Origin: Streptomyces fulvorobeus
Lineage (GTDB): Bacteria; Actinomycetota; Actinomycetes; Streptomycetales; Streptomycetaceae
Assembly: GCF_013167895.1 (NCBI RefSeq)
Contig: NZ_BLWC01000001.1
Coordinates: 2,666,001-2,730,000 of the forward strand
Direction of reading: 5' to 3'
DNA: 64,000 bases
Each line of letters begins with the position of its first letter. The stretch's first letter is position 1. The translations under genes were made by a program, and so were the position numbers. This document shows positions 1 through 10,713 of the stretch, piece by piece. The notes below the pieces were generated by a model. The model was not told where the DNA came from, made no database searches, and worked only from the letters and a program-made list of their open reading frames with translations.

Positions 1-554
<554 letters not shown>

Positions 555-556
555 TC

Positions 557-2172
557 ATGTCAGTGCAGGAGTCTCCTGCCGCCTACGGATTCCTGGTCTC
601 CGCCCAGCTGGACGGAGACCGGGTCCTCGGTGCGGCCCACGCGACCCAGGGCACCAGCACCAGCTTCCGGGAACGTCTGCGGACGCAGACCGTCACCGCG
701 ACACTGGTCCACGCCCCCGCCACCTCCCCGAGCAGGCGCTCGCACGGGAGGCCGACATCGCCGTACTGGTCGTCGGTGAGATCTACAACCGGGACGACCT
801 CCGCTCCGTCCTGCCGTCCGCGGACACCGTGACCGGCGACGCGGACCTGCTGCTCCAGCTGTTCCACCGGTACGGCATCCACGCGTTCCGCCTCGTCAAC
901 GGCCGGTACGCCGCCACCGTCGCCACCGGGCAGTGCGTCTACCTGGCGACCGACCACGCGGGCTCCGTCCCGCTGTACATCCGGCCGGGCCGCGGCGAGG
1001 TCTTCGCCTCCACCGAAGCCAAGACGCTGGCCAGGCACGGTGGGCCCATGGGCCTGCCGGTGCCGTCCGCCCGTCGCGTACGGCGTCTCGCCGGGGTCTA
1101 CCAGGTCCCGGCCGGCACGGTGCTGGCGATCGACCTCAAGACCGGCACCACCGACGCCCACCGCACGTGGGCTCCGGCGCTCTCCCGTCGCATCGTCGAC
1201 GAGGACGAGGCGGTCCAGTCGCTGCGCGAGGTCCTGGACACCGCGGTCCGCTCACGGCTCGGCCAGGACGGGCCTCCGCTCGTCGTGCTCTCCGGCGGCA
1301 TCGACTCCTCGGGGGTCGCGGCGCTCGCGCACCGGGCGGCCGGCGCCCTGGACACCGTGTCGATGGGGACCGAGACGTCGGACGAGTTCCCGCAGGCCCG
1401 CGTGGTGGCCGAGCACCTCGGCTCGCACCACCGCGAACTGACCCTGCAGACCTCGGACCTGCTGGCCCGGCTGCCGCACACCATCTGGGCCGCGGAGTCG
1501 CTGGACCCGGACATCATCGAGTACCTGCTGCCCCTGAACTCCCTCTACGGGACGCTCAAGGGACCGCAGCGCCGCATCCTCACCGGGTACGGGGCCGACA
1601 TCCCGCTCGCGGGCATGCACCGCGAGGACCGGCTGCCGGACCTGGACTCGGCGGTGGCCTACGACATGGAGACCTTCGACGGGCTCAACGAGATGTCGCC
1701 GGTGCTGTCGACGATGTACGGGCACTGGACCACGCACCCGTACTGGGACCGCGAGGTCCTCGACCACCTGGTCTCCCTGGAGGCCGGGCTCAAGCGCCGC
1801 TACGGGCGGGACAAGTGGGTCCTGCGGGCCGCGATGGCGGAGCTGCTGCCGCACGAGACCGTCACCCGGCCCAAGCTCGGTGTGCACGAGGGTTCCGGCA
1901 CCACCTCCGCCTTCAGCCTGATCCTCACGGAGCACGGCGTACCGGAGGAGTCCGTGCCCAGCGCCAAGCGCCAGGTCGTGCAGGAGCTGTTCGACCGCAC
2001 GGTCGTCAACGGCGAGCACCCGGACCACGTCTCCACGTGGGACGTGGTCGGTGAGGTGGCGGACCAGCTCAAGGAGCGCCGTACCGTGCCGTCCGCGCGA
2101 CGGCCCGTGGGCTCCCCGCAACTGCACGCGGCGCCCGCCCCCGGTCTCCAGCCGGCTCCGGAAGGGGACTGA
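557..2172 (+). CDS. bls: beta-lactam synthetase, frameshifted near base 726
   Basis: This asparagine-synthetase-like enzyme closes the beta-lactam ring of carboxyethylarginine using ATP to give deoxyguanidinoproclavaminate. The N-terminal glutaminase-like domain starts at ATG 557 in frame 2. After the C run at 726–729 the family sequence (AREADIAVLVVGEIYNRDDL) continues in frame 1. Restoring one C gives an unbroken protein of about 538 residues. The synthetase half carries the PP-loop SGGIDSSG, followed by LTGYGADIPL and DKWVLRAAM. As written the gene would give a truncated 91-residue peptide, and an internal GTG start at 829 would lack the N-terminal domain. The break matches the single-base pattern seen across the window, so a sequencing error is likely, but real inactivation of a silent cluster cannot be excluded. 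Confidence 0.88.
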
Positions 2173-4113
<1,941 letters not shown>

Positions 4114-4133
4114 CCGGTTCCCCCACGGGAGTG

Positions 4134-4163
4134 GGCCGGCCCCCCTTCCCCGGGGGGCCGGCC
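4134..4163 (+). terminator. transcription terminator of the clavam operon
   Basis: A perfect 12-bp inverted repeat (4134–4145 with 4152–4163) with a 6-base loop lies 20 bases after the cas stop. It is entirely G/C and is followed by CTTCG rather than a long T run, which is usual for Streptomyces. Confidence 0.8.
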
Positions 4164-4188
4164 TTCGCCACTTCCCGAGCACGCTCCC

Positions 4189-4300
4189 GTCCGACCCGCT
4201 AACCCGTCCGACCCGTCTGACCCGCTAACCCGTGCGACCCGCTAACCCGTCCGACCCGTCCGACCCGTCCGACCCGTCCGACCTGTCCAACCCGTCTGAC
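4189..4300. repeat. 9-bp tandem repeat tract upstream of the RCC1-like gene
   Basis: About fourteen head-to-tail units of GTCCGACCC and its 8-bp variant GCTAACCC fill the space between the cas terminator and the start of the RCC1-like gene. Five nearly identical units in a row occur at the 3' end. The tract ends 11 bases before the ATG, so it forms most of the 5' leader and no recognisable Shine-Dalgarno is left. It could vary by slippage and affect expression. Confidence 0.85.
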
Positions 4301-4311
4301 AAGGACTTCGC

Positions 4312-5325
4312 ATGCTGAGCACTTCCTCCCGCCCTGCCCGTACCCTCCGCTCCCTCTCCCTCCCCAGGGGCCTCTCGCCGCGGCTGCCGGCCGCTGTCGG
4401 GGCGAGCCTGCTGATCGCCCTGGGCACCGCCCCCGCCCAGGCGGCGCCGGTGCCCGCAGCCGCGACGGGCACCGTCGTCGCCTGGGCGGCCGGTGAGAAC
4501 AACTGGGGCGAGGCCACCGTGCCGCCCGAGGCACTGTCGGGGGTCTCCGCCATCGGCGGCGGCGATTACCACAGCCTCGCGGTCAAGAACGGCAAGGTCC
4601 TCATGTGGGGCACCTGGATCTGCTGGCAGGTCCCGGACTGCACCACGAACAAGATCTACGTCCCGGCCGAGGCCCAGTCCGGTGTGTCGGCCGTCGCGGG
4701 CGGCGACGACCACAGCCTCGCGCTGAAGGCCGGCAAGGTCATCGCCTGGGGCAGCAACGCAAGCGGCCAGCTGAACGTCCCGGCCGAGGCCCAGTCCGGC
4801 GTCACCGCCATCTCCGCCGACGGCAGCCGCAGTCTGGCACTGAAGAACGGCAAGGTCATCGCCTGGGGCGGCTCGAACCTGGGCGGCGTACTCGACGTAC
4901 CCCTGGAGGCCCAGTCCGGCGTCACCGCGATCTCCGCGGGGCACTCGCACAACCTGGCGGTCAAGAACGGCAAGGTCATCGCCTGGGGCGGGGACAACTA
5001 CTTCGGCGAGAAGAACGTCCCCGCGGACGCCCTGACCGGGGTGACCACCGTCGCGGCCGGATTCGGGCAGAGCGTGGCGCTCAAGGGCGGCAAGGTGCTG
5101 GCCTGGGGAGACAACCGGAACGGCCGCTCCACCGTACCGACCGAGGCCCAGTCGGGCGTGACCGCCATCGCCGCCGCCCAGTTCCACAGCCTCGCACTGA
5201 AGAACGGCAAGGTCATCGCCTGGGGCGGCAACGGCCTCCCCGGCAGCCCGTCCGTCCCGTCCGCGGCCACCTCGGGCGTCACGGCGATAGCCGCGGGAGC
5301 CAACCACAGCCTGGCCCTGAAGTAA
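4312..5325 (+). CDS. secreted RCC1-repeat (beta-propeller) protein
   Basis: The 337-residue protein begins with an Arg-rich stretch, a hydrophobic segment and a likely signal-peptidase site after AQA (about residue 44), so it is probably exported. The mature part consists of about seven copies of a unit of roughly 40 residues containing SGVTAIS, HSLALKNGKVIAWG and a VPxEAQ loop, as in RCC1 blades. Such proteins form a seven-bladed propeller and usually bind other molecules; no catalytic residues can be named. It lies alone behind the clavam terminator and the tandem repeat tract. The near-identical repeats suggest recent internal duplication. The function is unknown, and a link to clavam production is not supported by more than position. 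Confidence 0.85.
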   Translation: MLSTSSRPARTLRSLSLPRGLSPRLPAAVGASLLIALGTAPAQAAPVPAAATGTVVAWAAGENNWGEATVPPEALSGVSAIGGGDYHSLAVKNGKVLMWGTWICWQVPDCTTNKIYVPAEAQSGVSAVAGGDDHSLALKAGKVIAWGSNASGQLNVPAEAQSGVTAISADGSRSLALKNGKVIAWGGSNLGGVLDVPLEAQSGVTAISAGHSHNLAVKNGKVIAWGGDNYFGEKNVPADALTGVTTVAAGFGQSVALKGGKVLAWGDNRNGRSTVPTEAQSGVTAIAAAQFHSLALKNGKVIAWGGNGLPGSPSVPSAATSGVTAIAAGANHSLALK

Positions 5326-5503
5326 CCCAGCCGGGCCGGCCCGGAACCACCCGCACCACCACCCCGGGCCCGGCCGGGCCCGCCGGTGACCTCAGCGCAA
5401 CCTCACCCGACCCCGACCCCCACCCGCAAGATCATTCACGCCGACCGATGACCACCCGCTACACTGACGGCGGCGGCGCGGCCTTCACCGGCCACTCCGC
5501 CAT

Positions 5504-5576
5504 GCCTTCGTAGCTCAGGGGATAGAGCACCGCTCTCCTAAAGCGGGTGTCGCAGGTTCGAATCCTGCCGGGGGCA
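5504..5576 (+). tRNA. tRNA-Arg (anticodon CCT)
   Basis: A full cloverleaf can be drawn. The acceptor stem is 5504–5510 with 5569–5575. The anticodon stem CCGCT/AGCGG encloses the loop CTCCTAA with anticodon CCT at 5537–5539. The T arm is GCAGG-TTCGAAT-CCTGC. CCA is not encoded. The 3' half from the anticodon stem onward is repeated at 8712 and 9856, so this gene is the attachment site for the two cassettes that follow. Confidence 0.95.
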
Positions 5577-5577
5577 C
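5533..5577 (+). repeat. attachment-site copy 1 (attL-like, inside tRNA-Arg)
   Basis: This segment of the tRNA 3' half is the reference for two downstream copies. Bases 5533–5570 match 8712–8749 with one mismatch, and 5541–5577 match 9856–9892 exactly. Use of a tRNA 3' half as a crossover site is the usual arrangement for tyrosine-integrase elements. Confidence 0.85.
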
Positions 5578-5583
5578 AGAGCT

Positions 5584-5624
5584 AAGGGCCAGCTCAGGAG
5601 GGTTTTTCTCCCGAGCTGGCCCTT
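5584..5624 (+). terminator. terminator after tRNA-Arg
   Basis: A perfect 12-bp inverted repeat (5584–5595 with 5613–5624) surrounds a loop with five T residues and begins eight bases after the tRNA. It is the likely end of the tRNA transcript. From here to 5912 I see no gene apart from the arm-type repeat pair. Confidence 0.75.
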
Positions 5625-5640
5625 CTGCGTGTTCGAGGCC

Positions 5641-5658
5641 GTGCCACACGCGTGCCAC
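5641..5658. repeat. paired arm-type sites, left end
   Basis: The sequence GTGCCACACGCGTGCCAC holds two GTGCCAC heptamers 11 bp apart, about 65 bp inside the left core. The same spacing recurs at 8592–8609 near the right core. This fits arm-binding sites of a tyrosine integrase, though the binding protein is not present here. Confidence 0.5.
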
Positions 5659-5912
5659 TACGTGGAAAAGTTCTGGTTCGGGGAGGGCAGGGCCTTCGGT
5701 ACGAAGAGACTCAGCCGAAAGGTGGTCGGTTGCGTCTGGCGCCCACAGAGCCTGTCGACTCGTACTGCCGTCCAGTCCGGAGTCAGTCACACGACGTTCC
5801 GCCACCTCACCGAGGTCCTGAACCTCAACGGCACTCAGCGCGGCGAGCTACGCCAGCTCCTCATCAGCGACCGACCGAGTCGGCACGATGCCCCGTTGTG
5901 GAGCATCGGAAC

Positions 5913-6155
5913 ATGAGCGCGTTCGTGAGCGATCCGAGCCTTGACAATGTCAGGGACGCAGCCGGAGACGGCACAGAGGTCGACGTAGCCGTGCACCTCC
6001 ACGACGGAACGGTCAGGCTCTCGATCCTGTGGACGCAGGAGATCCGGCTGAGTTCTGACGACGCCGAACAGGTGGCCCGAGCACTTCAGCGTGCCGCAGA
6101 ACAGGCGCACAGCATTACGGCAGCCAAGTCACCGGCTAGGCCAACCGACGTCTGA
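5913..6155 (+). CDS. small hypothetical protein of the cassette
   Basis: An 80-residue protein starts at ATG 5913 with a GGAG about 9 bases upstream. It has an acidic, beta-rich N-terminal half (DVAVHLHDGTVRLSI) and an amphipathic helix (SSDDAEQVARALQRAAEQA). It is on the opposite strand to the AIPR gene and converges with it. I do not recognise a family with confidence. Similar small proteins are common on actinobacterial integrated elements. The longer upstream reading in the same frame shows no coding character. Confidence 0.45.
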   Translation: MSAFVSDPSLDNVRDAAGDGTEVDVAVHLHDGTVRLSILWTQEIRLSSDDAEQVARALQRAAEQAHSITAAKSPARPTDV

Positions 6156-6378
6156 GCCTCACTGAGTTACAACTTTCTCTACTGGTTCAAGGCGGCTCGC
6201 TCCGCTCCCCGCGCGCGGTACGGCCCCCGGCCGGGCCTGCGCTCCTGCCTTCGTCCCGCTCCAGCCCGGCCGGCGCCCGTACCGCGCACACAGCAATCAG
6301 CCACCTGGTGTCAGAAAAGGGAAGGTACGTCATGGGCCGGGGCGGTCGGCTCCGCCCATAAGCTAGGCCCAGTCGCAC

Positions 6379-8094
6379 TCAGCCCTTCATAAGTTCAGTG
6401 ATCAAGTCCTGCGTGAATTGCTGCCGCTTAAGCCGGTCTCTTGACGGCATCTGCCCACCGCCAGCTGCAATAACGGAATGAGCCAGTTCCCTGAATGTTG
6501 CGATAAGGTCATGCTGTTTCAGCGCGATGATGATCTGCTCACTCTGCTCTTCCGCCTTCCCCTTCTCAAGCGAAGTCGACTTTCCACCCAACACTTGATA
6601 CTTCAGAGCCATAAGGATGTGATACCTGGCCGGCTTGTAAGCGGACTCCAAGGCTCCAGACCTGAAAGCATTCTCAAGGCGGTACGCTGCGAAGGCGCTG
6701 ACCATATAGGGCAGCAGCTTGTGATCTTCTCGGAAAATGGCCGCGCCGATGTCGTCGTATAGCCTGCTGGCGTATCGAGCAGCAACGTGGGGGGCGTCTA
6801 GGAACATAGCCGAGACAGCGCGCATTTGGTCGCTGATTGTAACGATGCGATTCTTGGTCACTTCTTTGTTGTAGAACTGACCCGAACGGCGCTCGTAGGT
6901 CAGCTTAAAATCTGGCGCATCCAGCTTGTAGAAGTCCTCCAGCTTCTTCTGGAATTTGCTGAGCGCTACCAGATCGTTCTCTTGGACAGCGGTCTGAGAA
7001 TTTGTTGCCCGGATGATTTGGGTGGCAACCTCCTCATCCCCAGTCACTACCAGTCGAATAGGCACGTAGACCTCAGACACGGCATCACCAAGCGTCTGCT
7101 TGGACAGGTAAAGGCAGTGGCTGGTCTGACAGCCGTTTACGATCTGATAGCCGGAAACCGCTACCGCGTCTCCTGGCTTGGGGGAATAGGAGGCGGCCAC
7201 GACGGTCACACCGTTATTCAAAACGGGCAGAAGACTCCTCTCTGTAGAATTCAGAGTATCCATGATCTGCATGTTGACTGAGTTATCTTCCCCCTTAAAC
7301 CCTCGCACGTTGTCATAGAAAACGCGCTCATCAAGGTTATTCTCATCGCCGGTTTCGATCAATTTGAGAAGTTCCGCCACCGATACGACGCCCAAAATCG
7401 CTTGATCGACGCCGGGCATTTTCGGCAGATTAACCTGCTTCTCGAATTGGATCTCCACTTCGTTTGCATGGTTCTTCCGAACCCATGCATCGTGGAGGTC
7501 GTCGGCACCGAGAACCGTTACAGAAACTCGACCAAGGAAGCCAAGATTCTCGATCTGTTCCGTAACGGTGGCGACCCTCTCTTTTACAGGATCGGCCAAG
7601 ATCGAATTCTTCGGCGCAGTTGTCGTGAAGTACAAATAGACCGAAGGCGACCCTTTAAGGCGACCCGCATAGTTCTCGAATACTTCTCCGAGTGCTTGCG
7701 CTAGCGCCTCCATGCGAGGATACGAAGGAAAACCTTTATTTTGAAGGAACTTTCGGACCGTGTCGCCAAAGCTGAGAATTTCGGCACTCGATACAGAAGC
7801 GGACTGCTTGGCCTGAATGAAGTGCAAACTGACTTCAACCTTGGCGGCATTTTCGCAGATCTCCCTCACGTCATCCGCGTCCCAGGCGAGCTGCCCATTC
7901 ACGTCAAGTGCGATGACGTCGATACCGATGGCTCCTTGATCAAGGAGAAGATCGGACTTTTGCACTTGCGCTATAAGGTCTTCTGGAAGAATGAGGCTGG
8001 CGGCGAAGAGCTCGAAAGCGTCGGCGTTGCCGATTTCGAGCAGTTCCTCTTCCTTGCGGAACTTCTTAAACAGTCCCTGGATGAGGGGATTCAT
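6379..8094 (-). CDS. AIPR-family (abortive infection phage resistance) protein
   Basis: The 571-residue protein carries the conserved AIPR signatures FYDNVRGF (259–266), LNNGVTVVA (292–300) and QIVNGCQTS (317–325). These define a family named for abortive-infection phage resistance. Near the N-terminus, GIDVIAL with Asp59 and FIQAKQS with Gln94 and Lys96 resemble a D...(E/Q)xK nuclease core, as found in some family members; this part is inferred. The ATG at 8094 has a GGGAG 6 bases upstream. The gene uses many A/T-ending codons and is clearly lower in GC than its surroundings, which fits recent transfer. It stands alone with no partner gene, between two tRNA-derived repeats. A phage-defence role is likely but unproven. 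Confidence 0.8.
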   Translation of the reverse strand: MNPLIQGLFKKFRKEEELLEIGNADAFELFAASLILPEDLIAQVQKSDLLLDQGAIGIDVIALDVNGQLAWDADDVREICENAAKVEVSLHFIQAKQSASVSSAEILSFGDTVRKFLQNKGFPSYPRMEALAQALGEVFENYAGRLKGSPSVYLYFTTTAPKNSILADPVKERVATVTEQIENLGFLGRVSVTVLGADDLHDAWVRKNHANEVEIQFEKQVNLPKMPGVDQAILGVVSVAELLKLIETGDENNLDERVFYDNVRGFKGEDNSVNMQIMDTLNSTERSLLPVLNNGVTVVAASYSPKPGDAVAVSGYQIVNGCQTSHCLYLSKQTLGDAVSEVYVPIRLVVTGDEEVATQIIRATNSQTAVQENDLVALSKFQKKLEDFYKLDAPDFKLTYERRSGQFYNKEVTKNRIVTISDQMRAVSAMFLDAPHVAARYASRLYDDIGAAIFREDHKLLPYMVSAFAAYRLENAFRSGALESAYKPARYHILMALKYQVLGGKSTSLEKGKAEEQSEQIIIALKQHDLIATFRELAHSVIAAGGGQMPSRDRLKRQQFTQDLITELMKG

Positions 8095-8591
8095 TCAAAC
8101 TCCCAGCTACTAGACGGCGGGTGCCGAGTGGGTGTATCTCCTCAGGAGATTCGACGCACGTCGGCCCAAGTCATGTTAGGGCCCATACCTCCAACTTGGG
8201 TAGAAATCCCGAACTTTGAGCCAGTAGCGGCGAACATGGGCGGCTTCGACGACTCGATCTGAGGCAGGGAAGTCGACGGCCGTGCCCGTGCCAGACGCGC
8301 GCTAAATCAGGCGGGGAACCACGGGAAACAGCAGCAAACAAGTCAAACGCCGCCGACACCGACCGGAACCAGGCGCCACCTCGCCCCGGTCAACCGGATC
8401 GATGCTCGTAGATCGCCGGAGCTTCCCAAGCTGAGGGCTCAGGCACCATCATCATGTGCCGGCCGTCGTAACTTGCTCTGGTCGACGGCACTGGCAGCGT
8501 GGTGGAGGCCGGTGGGGGTGCAGCGAGGCACACGCGCGCCTGGTCTGTCGGCGCACCCGCCGTCGTGGCTGACTGTCGTCGGCTGAGGTTC

Positions 8592-8609
8592 GTGCCACAA
8601 CCGTGCCAG
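8592..8609. repeat. paired arm-type sites, right end
   Basis: The sequence GTGCCACAACCGTGCCAG repeats the heptamer pair of 5641–5658 with the same 11-bp spacing and lies about 100 bp inside the right core copy. The position relative to the core is what an attP arm predicts. Confidence 0.5.
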
Positions 8610-8711
8610 ATGCAGGGGTCAGTCACGGTCAACGCCGGTGCCCTGCGGTCGAGTAGCCGTCCGCTTCCTCGGCCAGCGAAGCCGCAGCTCAGCCCGCAGA
8701 TCCCCCAGCCT

Positions 8712-8749
8712 CTCTCCTAAAGCGGGTGTCGCAGGTTCGAATTCTGCCG
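8712..8749 (+). repeat. attachment-site copy 2 (tRNA-Arg 3' fragment)
   Basis: The 38 bases match the anticodon-loop-to-acceptor part of tRNA-Arg (5533–5570) with one mismatch at 8743, then diverge. The 5' half of a tRNA is absent, so this is not a functional tRNA. It is the shared boundary of the two cassettes. Confidence 0.8.
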
Positions 8750-9122
8750 ACGGAGAACGCGGCACTGCGCTGACCTGGGGATTCACCCCCAGCAGGCGCT
8801 CTGTTCGGCCCCGGACTCCTCGTCCTGGGCCGCTTGCGTGAGTCACGGGGACTGCTAGGCCGGTAGCGGGTCTGTATGCGCTGGTCTGGACGTCGGGCCA
8901 CTTTCCGGTTCAGACCAGACCGAACTTCTCGGCGTGGCTGCCCACCCGGTACAGCATGACGACGCCGCCGGGCGCCGCCTCCTCACTTGCCGTGGGCTCG
9001 CTGGGCGGATGCCGGCCCGGCGGGGAGGGGTGTGAGCGAGATCAGCATGCCGGACGGACGGCAGACAGTACGCTGAGTCCAGTGGGGATCGGGTCCGCAG
9101 CACAGCGTCCGGGAGGTGCTTC

Positions 9123-9689
9123 ATGACGGCCGAGATGGTCGCCCCTGCGTGGATGCACGAGCAGATCACGGCGGCAGAGTACGAGTCCTGGTCCGAGGAG
9201 CAGTGCGCCGGTATCGAGATCGTGGACGGGATGGTCGTCGTGAGTCCGAGTGCGTCCAAGCGGCACAACCGTCTGGCCCGGATTCTGGCGAACGCCCTGG
9301 ATGCCGCCGCTGGCCCGGGGTGGAACGCCGACACTGACTTCGACGTCCGGCTTCAGGACGTCCCGCTCACCAATCGCCGCCCCGACGTCGTCGTCTACCA
9401 GGCAGACACCATTGACATCACCCCAACCCGCCCCGAGCACGTGCTGCTGGTCGCGGAGGTGGTGTCGCCAGGTTCGGAGACCACCGACCGGATCGTGAAG
9501 GTTGACCAGTACGCCAAGGCAGGCATCGGCTTCTACTGGCGGATCGAGCAGGCCGCGACAGGCGTTCCTCTCGTGTACACCTACGTTCTCGACCCCGCGA
9601 CGAAGACCTACCGGGACGGAGACGTGTTCACCGGCGTCCTCAAGGCAGTGGCCCCGTTCCCTGTGCAGATCGACCTCGGGCAGGTCTGA
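9123..9689 (+). CDS. Uma2-family putative endonuclease
   Basis: The 188-residue protein has the layout of the Uma2/DUF820 family, which has a PD-(D/E)XK-like fold. Visible markers are EIVDGMVVVSPS near the N-terminus, RRPDVVVYQ in the middle (about residues 80–90) and LLVAEVVSPGSETTDRIVKVDQYAKAG with the expected Glu and Lys. The ATG at 9123 lies shortly after GGGAGG. The family is very numerous in Streptomyces and cyanobacteria, and its biological role is not settled. Its position alone between two tRNA-derived repeats suggests it is cargo of a small mobile cassette. Confidence 0.8.
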   Translation: MTAEMVAPAWMHEQITAAEYESWSEEQCAGIEIVDGMVVVSPSASKRHNRLARILANALDAAAGPGWNADTDFDVRLQDVPLTNRRPDVVVYQADTIDITPTRPEHVLLVAEVVSPGSETTDRIVKVDQYAKAGIGFYWRIEQAATGVPLVYTYVLDPATKTYRDGDVFTGVLKAVAPFPVQIDLGQV

Positions 9690-10167
9690 TCAGGCGCTGC
9701 CCGGCAGCCGACAGCGCGTGAGCGATGCGTGAGCGGACTGCCCGGTACAGGGCGGCATGAGCCGGATCAAGTGGCGCGCCGCACGGCTCTGACCGGGGTA
9801 AACAGCACCGCGCGGCAGCACAGGCGCCCCCGGCAAGGATTCGATCCCACTCCTGAAGCGGGTGTCGCAGGTTCGAATCCTGCCGGGGGCACCGAGAAAC
9901 ACCAGGTCAGAGGCCCTGTCGTCCGAGTGGGCGGCAGGGCCTCCGGTCTCGCAGCACATATATGGCCACATGGGGTGCGCTACGGCCGCGAAGACGCCGC
10001 ACCCTAAGGAACGCGGGCGGCACCGGTAGCCGTCCCGAAACGGGACACGCAAGGCCGCGGAGTTAGGCGGTGTCGGCGCACGTCATGGGTTCCATCTGGC
10101 GGCTGCTGGGGCGGAGGGGCGCTTCGCTGTCCACTGGTGACGGACGGCCGGGGTGCCCCCTCGTTCT
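9690..10167. other. non-coding stretch with attachment copy 3
   Basis: Besides the direct repeat at 9716–9735 and the tRNA-derived copy at 9856–9892, I see no gene or clear regulatory site here. It marks the outer edge of the tRNA-anchored region. Confidence 0.6.
9856..9892 (+). repeat. attachment-site copy 3 (tRNA-Arg 3' end)
   Basis: These 37 bases are identical to 5541–5577, including the whole acceptor 3' strand and the first base beyond the tRNA. It is the outermost and most exact copy, so it may be the original tRNA 3' end displaced by the insertions. Confidence 0.8.
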
Positions 10168-10713
10168 TCAGCCTGCTTGGCGGCGGGCGCGCACCATGGC
10201 CATGAGAACCGGCGAATCAGGTGAGGGCTGGGACTGCCCTATGTCCTTGTACCCCCATGACTCGTAGAGGCCGTGGACCTTTCCGTCGCCGGCCAGGGGG
10301 TTGACCATAAGGGTCACTTGCTCCTCGGCGCGATGTGCGAGGAGGGAGTCGTGGATGCGCCGTGAGGCTCCTGTCTTGCGCCACGGCACTCGGACCATCA
10401 GTTCCTTGATGGCCAGGGTGGAGGGCTGGGTGATGGCTTCGGACAGTGGGTGGTTGATCCGCTTCCACCAGCGATCGTCATGCTCGATGCGGTTGGCGTA
10501 GATGTAGCCGACAGCCTCCTCTCCCTCATACCCGACGACAGCCTCCCAGCCTGGTTCCGTGGCATGGCGAGCCAGACGCTCGCCGTACCGTTCGACGGAG
10601 TAGTGAGGGTCGTGGAGACGGTCGGCTCGAACCTCGGCATAGATCCCGATCAACGTGTCCCAGACCGCTTCCACCTCAGAGAAGTGTCGGAGCTCGATGC
10701 CCGCTGTCTTCAC
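10168..10713 (-). CDS. GNAT-family acetyltransferase
   Basis: The 181-residue protein has a GNAT-like outline: EAVVGYEGEEAVGYIYANR as beta 3–4, IKELMVRVPWRKTGASRRIHDSLL as the acetyl-CoA-binding region and LMVNPLAGDGKVHGLYESWGYK as beta 5/helix 4. The usual Q/RxxGxG/A loop is degenerate (VPWRKTGASR). It starts at GTG 10713, overlapping the stop of the regulator gene as GTGA, so the two form an operon. The substrate is unknown. It faces away from the RiPP locus with which it may share control. Confidence 0.75.
   Translation of the reverse strand: MKTAGIELRHFSEVEAVWDTLIGIYAEVRADRLHDPHYSVERYGERLARHATEPGWEAVVGYEGEEAVGYIYANRIEHDDRWWKRINHPLSEAITQPSTLAIKELMVRVPWRKTGASRRIHDSLLAHRAEEQVTLMVNPLAGDGKVHGLYESWGYKDIGQSQPSPDSPVLMAMVRARRQAG

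Larger units (their letters stand above)
5533..8749. mobile_element. 3.2-kb tRNA-anchored cassette with an AIPR-type gene, no integrase
   Basis: The cassette is bounded by the 38-bp direct repeats at 5533 and 8712. Just inside each end lies a pair of GTGCCA-type heptamers with 11-bp periodicity (5641–5658 and 8592–8609), as expected for integrase arm sites. The only clear genes are a small ORF at 5913 and the lower-GC AIPR-family gene at 6379–8094. No integrase, excisionase or replication gene is visible, so it is either a remnant or an element moved by an integrase supplied from elsewhere. Confidence 0.7.
8095..9122. other. 1-kb non-coding stretch around the cassette junction
   Basis: This stretch separates the AIPR gene from the Uma2-family gene. 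It holds isolated GTGCCAG-like heptamers near 8288, the paired arm-type sites at 8592–8609 and the second attachment copy at 8712–8749. Open frames here have poor codon use, and several simply read through the tRNA-like repeat. I see no convincing gene. Confidence 0.6.
8712..9892. mobile_element. 1.2-kb second tRNA-derived cassette with a Uma2-family gene
   Basis: It is bounded by the tRNA-fragment copies at 8712 and 9856 and contains one gene, at 9123–9689. A direct repeat GCGTGAGCG at 9716 and 9727, again 11 bp apart, lies about 120 bp inside the right core and could be its own arm site. No recombinase is encoded. The tandem arrangement suggests two successive insertions at the same tRNA. 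Confidence 0.55.

Noticed and set aside
557..2172. Programmed -1 frameshift in bls
   Set aside because: There is no slippery heptamer with a downstream stimulator, relatives are not shifted, and the same kind of one-base loss occurs in many unrelated genes of the window.
5515..5805. Minus-strand ORF with a PPAGFEPATPALGE segment across tRNA-Arg
   Set aside because: The segment is the reverse reading of the tRNA itself; such phantom proteins appear wherever this tRNA or its fragments occur (also near 8619–8901 and 9690–10052).
8712..9892. Additional tRNA genes at the repeat copies
   Set aside because: Only the 3' half of the tRNA is present at 8712 and 9856; there is no 5' acceptor strand or D arm, so they are attachment copies.
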